Below are positions 59,520-64,000 of a stretch of DNA of 64,000 nt, piece after piece. Location of the stretch: positions 778,554-842,553 of the forward strand of contig JAQFVV010000278.1 of the NCBI GenBank assembly GCA_028023455.1, given 5' to 3'. Numbering within the stretch: the stretch's first letter is position 1; each line of letters opens with the position of its first letter. The notes beneath the pieces were generated by a model. It searched no databases. It saw only the letters and a list, made by a program, of their open reading frames with translations, and was not told the origin of the DNA. The translations under genes and the position numbers were made by a program. The DNA is from Epiperipatus broadwayi (Eukaryota; Onychophora; Udeonychophora; Euonychophora; Peripatidae).

Positions 59520-62200
59520 CGCATATAATATAAACTAGGCTCTACTCATGGAAAAACATATACTAAATAAGCAAAATCTTTTATCCCTACAAACATTATA
59601 ACGCAATCAGATTTCTTTCCATTCTCAAAGCTCTTCTAAATATCGAACATTATAAATATACGCTGGCAGATAAATACATACAGATAACATACTAATCCAT
59701 TCCACTCAGTAGAATACGACAGCATCTGAAATTTATACATAAAAATATTCACAAACTGAACTTTATCAAACAAATGTCATAATTGTGCAAAACAGACACA
59801 CACCCACGAATAAAAGTATATATAAAATTAACTCTAAATTACACACTATGCAGGCAACATGGTAATTAAATATTGCATCAAGGTATAACTTTTAATTCAG
59901 AATAAACTTTAGGTTACTTTTTAAAATTTAATGGTTATAATTATTACGAACGAACTTTCTTTCATATCTAGTAAACTATTTCTGTTATACGTTCGTTGAT
60001 TGAAAAAAAAAAAATTCTCACTTTGAGATAATAAAGTATACAAAATAAATATAAACCTCTCTAATAATATATTTTAAAAAAATATTTCTTTCTTTTACCT
60101 TCGTAAAAGAACAATAAGACCTATTAGTACACAATCAATTGTTACCAGCGTATTCCTCATTTGGATACGCTTCGGAGACGGTCTTGAAGGTCAAAATAAC
60201 CCAAATTATCAATAAAACATAATAATAAGTAATCCTATTATCAATAATATACATTAATAATGACAAGCAATAAAAAAAATAAAGAAACAAAAGTTATTTG
60301 TTTTGTAACTTAAAATAAAAGTTCACTTGCAAAGCTCTGCTCCGGGTTCATGAAACAATATGGGACACATTCCAAACTGAATTTAAATAAAATAAACTTC
60401 TGCAGGGTAACTTAAAAAATATAATCATAACTTAAATATGACCTAGCACCTCCAGTGTTCATAGCATATCTATTTGAGGTACCAAATCACACACACAAGC
60501 AATTAATTTCTCCTTTATTATACTGAAAATATAAGACATTCTCCATTGTAGTGCTAAATTAAATACGCAATTATTCTTAGTAGTTTTCTTGAATAGCATT
60601 TAACACTTTATAGTCTATTATATGCATGGTTTATTCTTAAATATTGTCAATTAAGATACCATGGTTCCTTAGTAATTCCACAATTAATAATACTTTGTTT
60701 TATATTCCATCTTTATCGAAGAGAACAAAAATTACCCGCATTTCTATTCTTCCATTCGATCTCAGCAAATACTTAATTTGAAGGAACTCACATTTTATTT
60801 CCTTCATTTAAAATATGTATTATTTCCAGAAATACCAGATAAATAAATACTGTTATCTCTTTATGGTGAATTTGAACATGGCATGATTTATCAAAATATG
60901 CGTATTCTTAATTCTATGTTTAATCCTCACAAAAACACAACACGGAAAATAGTGAAGAATTAAAATATATTCTGTAAAATAGTTCTGCATGCATTTCCCA
61001 GATATATTAAAATACACACGTTGGTTAGTGATACAACAATAATATTCATGCAATTTATTCTTATTTAAAATGACAATTAAATGAAGTAGTGTAGACTGGA
61101 CATTATCAACATACATTTTTAAAAGAGCAATAGTTATGAAGAGGTTAATTTAAAAACGTTTAAATCGAGGAGAGCAAAGTAAACTGTGTACCTTTTGAAA
61201 ATTTAGAATTCCATTTTAGTTAACTCTTCCCATAATAAATTTTTTAAGATCCTTTCGATGTTTTACTCCAAAGTCTTTTTTAAAATCAATTTGACTTCAG
61301 CAACTGTTTTTTTTTTTAATTTTCACAAAAAAATGAGCCACTGTTTTCTGGCTACAATTACATTACATAATATGCAAATTTTTCACTGGAGATCTTTGTT
61401 AAATAGCTCTCTTTAGCAAAAAGGTCATTTCCCTTCACAAGGTTACTCCCACGCTTCCTTTCTATCTAAGCTAATTACATATTCAAAAAAAATCTTTTCA
61501 AAAAAAAAAAAACCATTTTGATTAAATCAAGACAAAAAAAATAATAAAATAAATAGCTTTTACAAACTTGAAAGAAAAATGAATATTAATTAACTATTAA
61601 ACAAAAATGATTAATAATTTATTTAATTTGTGAAATAATTCATTGATTCAACTATCTATTAATCATTGGAAAGAAATATATATTTGTTAAATTATTTAAG
61701 ATAATTACTGTAATTTAAATGTTTTTATTGTACATGTACTATTGCTTAATGTTGTTAAAAGATGAAAATGAAATGAAAATGATGCAGAGTCATACATGCA
61801 TGCACATACACTATACTATAAATATTAAAGTATCTTAACTAAATATAATTGAAATGGCTATTAATTGTTGACAAAAGGATAAGTATTAATGAATAAAGGA
61901 TTTTGAAACCATTCAACCAAATATTACACTAACATAAAATAACTTTGCATTTTCCTGCCCAAATATACCAATTCCTATAATAACAACCCCTCTCTCTGGC
62001 ATTAAATACTTCACTAACCACAATAATAATAATGAATACTTATAAAGTGGTCAATCAACTGCATAAGCAATCCATATCTAAGCTTCAAACAATCTCCAGC
62101 AAAAAAAATTTTAAAATTCTAAGGCTATTTCATTTTTTTAATATAATATAATTATTCAATGCAGATACAAAGTATGTCAATTCCTTGTGCCCATCCAGAT
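59520..62200. other. No recognised gene; may hold the 3' LTR of the right-edge element
   Basis: AT-rich sequence with a CpG-containing patch near 60145-60185. If TGTGACC at 62207 is an LTR start, its LTR must lie in this stretch, but I could not find its end. Confidence 0.35.
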
Positions 62201-62222
62201 GGTCACAACTCCCCCATCCTTA
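62201..62222 (-). promoter_or_regulatory. Polypurine tract and putative 3' LTR start
   Basis: On the minus strand AAGGATGGGGGAG is followed two bases later by TGTGACC. A G-rich polypurine tract directly before TG is the usual plus-strand primer and LTR boundary of Ty3-type elements. It follows the Gag-like ORF by about 200 bp with no pol between. Confidence 0.55.
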
Positions 62223-62419
62223 TAAAGAAAAAAATGAATTAAGTAACACCATTAGGTTATGTTAATCATTATTAAACAACACAAATAAAATTAGTTACAC
62301 TTTAGGAAACTATGCATACAGAATTTTTATATTCTCACATCTCTTAACTATCTGGTACTTGAACTGGATATGGTATTAAGCTACGAGCATTATAGGTATC
62401 TCTCTAGTTTAATGCTCTA

Positions 62420-64000
62420 TCATTTCTTAGCATTGGCTGCACCCTTTTTAGATGTGGTTTGCATGCCACTGGTGGATGGTTGAACACCATCATCATTCCT
62501 CCTCAGAATAGAGTGAGGATTATAATAAGGCCCACTTTTTATTTGTGACTTGGGTCGGTACCTACTTCTGCTTCTAGCTAACCTATTTTGATACCATGGG
62601 GATCTACCTTGTATGTTAGTGCTATTTACAGAGGCAAGGGATTCCCTATTAGCTCTAGTATTACCATCACTCACTTTATCACTAATTTCAATGGAATCTA
62701 ACAGATCAACAACTTTCTCAATGGTTTGCCTGTCTGATGCTGTTAAGATCTGTTTTACATGGTCAGGAAGGTTGTGCCATAATATGCAAACAATTTGTTG
62801 TTCAGCTAATGGGTATGCAGTGAGGGTCTTCAATTTTCCAGCCTGTTTCCTGAAAAATTGAGTGTAACTACCCTTATAATGATTGTACCTTTCTTGAGAT
62901 ATTTGGTACTTCAAGTTGTCCTGCCTATCCTCTCCCCAAAAACTATTTAACAGTAAATGCTTAAAATCTCTGTAAGTACGTGGTTTATCAAATAAAGATT
63001 GCCACCAATCCTTAGAAGATGAGTACAGATGGTTGCTTGCAATAGCAATCCTCTCCACTTCTGACAATGGACAAAGTAAAAACAACTCATCCAGGCTTTG
63101 CAAAAACTCAAAGGGGTTTTCCAAGTACTCCTCTTTAAAAGACTTAATGGTTAGAAACTTAAGGGCTGTAGAATCACGTGAATCTCTCTCATGATTTATC
63201 CTCACTTTCTCTGATTCTAACTTCTGCAAATCTATTCTGCTATTTTCTACCTCTTCTATGGATCCTAAAGAATACTGATCAACTAGACCACAACATACTT
63301 CCTTAACCTCAGTAGCATTCAACTCCACAGCACCTAATTGCCTTACATCCATTTTTAAATGCTGCTTTTGGCCTAAAGCATCTTGAACATATCTCTCTAA
63401 CCTAGTTTGGCATCTCTTCCATTCACAACTCAGTTCACTTCTAAGTCTATCTTCTGCCTTGTCTGAAAAAACTTGCCTATCTACAGAACTCTTTACACTG
63501 TCTATTTCTACTTTCAAATTCTGATATCCCTCACTCACCTCACTTAATTTAGTTACTATGGCTCACACATCCTCACCTCCTATCTCTAGATGATCTATTC
63601 TTGTGCTGATGTGTCTAACTTGGTCAACCATATCTTGATTGGTCCCACCTGGTTCTAGTTTCTGTGCCTCCACTCTCAAGTTTAGATTCTTAATCTGGTC
63701 TTGGCACTCACTAATCTGGTCATCTATTTTTGAGGTGCTATCTACACTTCTATTCTGATGCTCTATTACACTTTCTTTGATGCCTTCTGTCTTTTCCTCA
63801 AATATTCTAACTTTCTGTTCAATATCTATAGTACATTCATTGGCGTACCTACTATATAACTCTTGATATTCTTGTCCCTTGTTTACAATTGTCATTTCTG
63901 CCCTTGTGAAATTTTCCTGTATTTCTTCCCTAAGCTGAATTATTGAGTTCTCACAGTCTACTCTTATTTGCTGCAGCTGATTCTTAACATCAACTTCTAT
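62420..64000 (-). pseudogene. Gag-like ORF of an LTR retroelement, one in-frame stop, runs off the edge
   Basis: One minus-strand frame is open from the window edge to 62420 except for a TGA at 63563-63565. The N-terminal ~200 visible residues are coiled-coil rich (Glu, Gln, Lys, Ser). After the stop, residues 142-205 of the remaining 372 have the retrotransposon Gag/capsid pattern: NPFEFLQSLDELFLLCPLSE, then SSKDWWQSL and YRDFKHLLLNSFWGE. The tail is Arg/Ser-rich (RLARSRSRYRPK). No CCHC knuckle is visible. The stop lies in TGTGAGCC, which would be TGCGAGCC (Arg) before a CpG transition. No protease, RT or integrase follows; a polypurine tract comes after about 200 bp. It assembles particles in functional relatives. 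Confidence 0.75.

Noticed and set aside
62613-62861. Plus-strand 82-codon frame
   Set aside because: Antisense shadow of the Gag-like ORF.

Overview
This window looks like gene-poor DNA from an invertebrate animal with a strongly AT-rich genome (roughly three quarters A+T by eye). I cannot fix the phylum. Evidence for a eukaryote: tRNA-derived SINEs with pol III A and B boxes, RTE and L1/Tx1-type LINE relics, Penelope-like elements (PLEs) with GIY-YIG endonucleases, LTR retroelements with Gag-like ORFs, a SPIN-like hAT element, many foldback repeats, and long (TA)n and (GATA)n arrays. There is no bacterial gene organisation; most short open frames are chance frames in AT-rich DNA.

Layout. 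0-19 kb: SINE copies, decayed RTE LINE copies (5.4-6.7, 8.8, 9.9-10.4 and 12.3-13.05 kb), PLE relics (3.9, 10.45-10.88 and 18.5-18.9 kb), foldback repeats, and three islands that keep CpG (13.6-14.0, 14.7-15.2, 16.0-16.3 kb). 19.07-19.6 kb: a (GATA)n/(GACA)n array. 19.6-23.7 kb: an old LTR element of about 4.1 kb with one coiled-coil ORF and no pol; its 5' LTR carries a family A insertion and its 3' LTR a SINE. 24-28 kb: PLE and foldback relics and a solo-LTR-like block. 29.3 kb: a SPIN-like hAT MITE with an 8-bp TCTAG-type target duplication. 33-34.4 kb: an L1/Tx1 LINE relic. 36.5-38 kb: a PLE relic and two related foldbacks. 39.45-39.85 kb: the best host-gene candidate, a CCAAT/CRE/TATA promoter with a uORF-rich first exon ending in a perfect GTAAGT donor. 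42.3-46.3 kb: a very young PLE. 49.0-50.5 kb: an older broken PLE. 53.3-54.1 kb: family A repeats. 55.4-57.6 kb: an LTR-like block related to the 19.6-kb element. 62.2-64 kb: a Gag-like ORF running off the right edge, followed by a polypurine tract and a putative LTR start but no pol.

The most interesting object is the young PLE at 42.34-46.32 kb. It has a full copy, a 5'-truncated direct copy upstream and an inverted copy, so the last two form a hairpin with arms of about 700 bp. The only three differences I found among the three shared segments are all CG-to-TG/CA transitions. Its coding region is split into a 227-codon N-terminal ORF and a 567-codon RT/GIY-YIG ORF that overlap in the -1 relation, and the overlap carries a correctly phased T_TTA_AAC slippery heptamer. 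Either this is a programmed -1 frameshift in a PLE or it is a single-base loss in an A run; comparison of copies would decide.

Nothing here works as an operon. The PLE proteins (RT plus endonuclease) would serve their own element, and the SINEs and short retroposons presumably depended on LINE machinery such as the RTE family.
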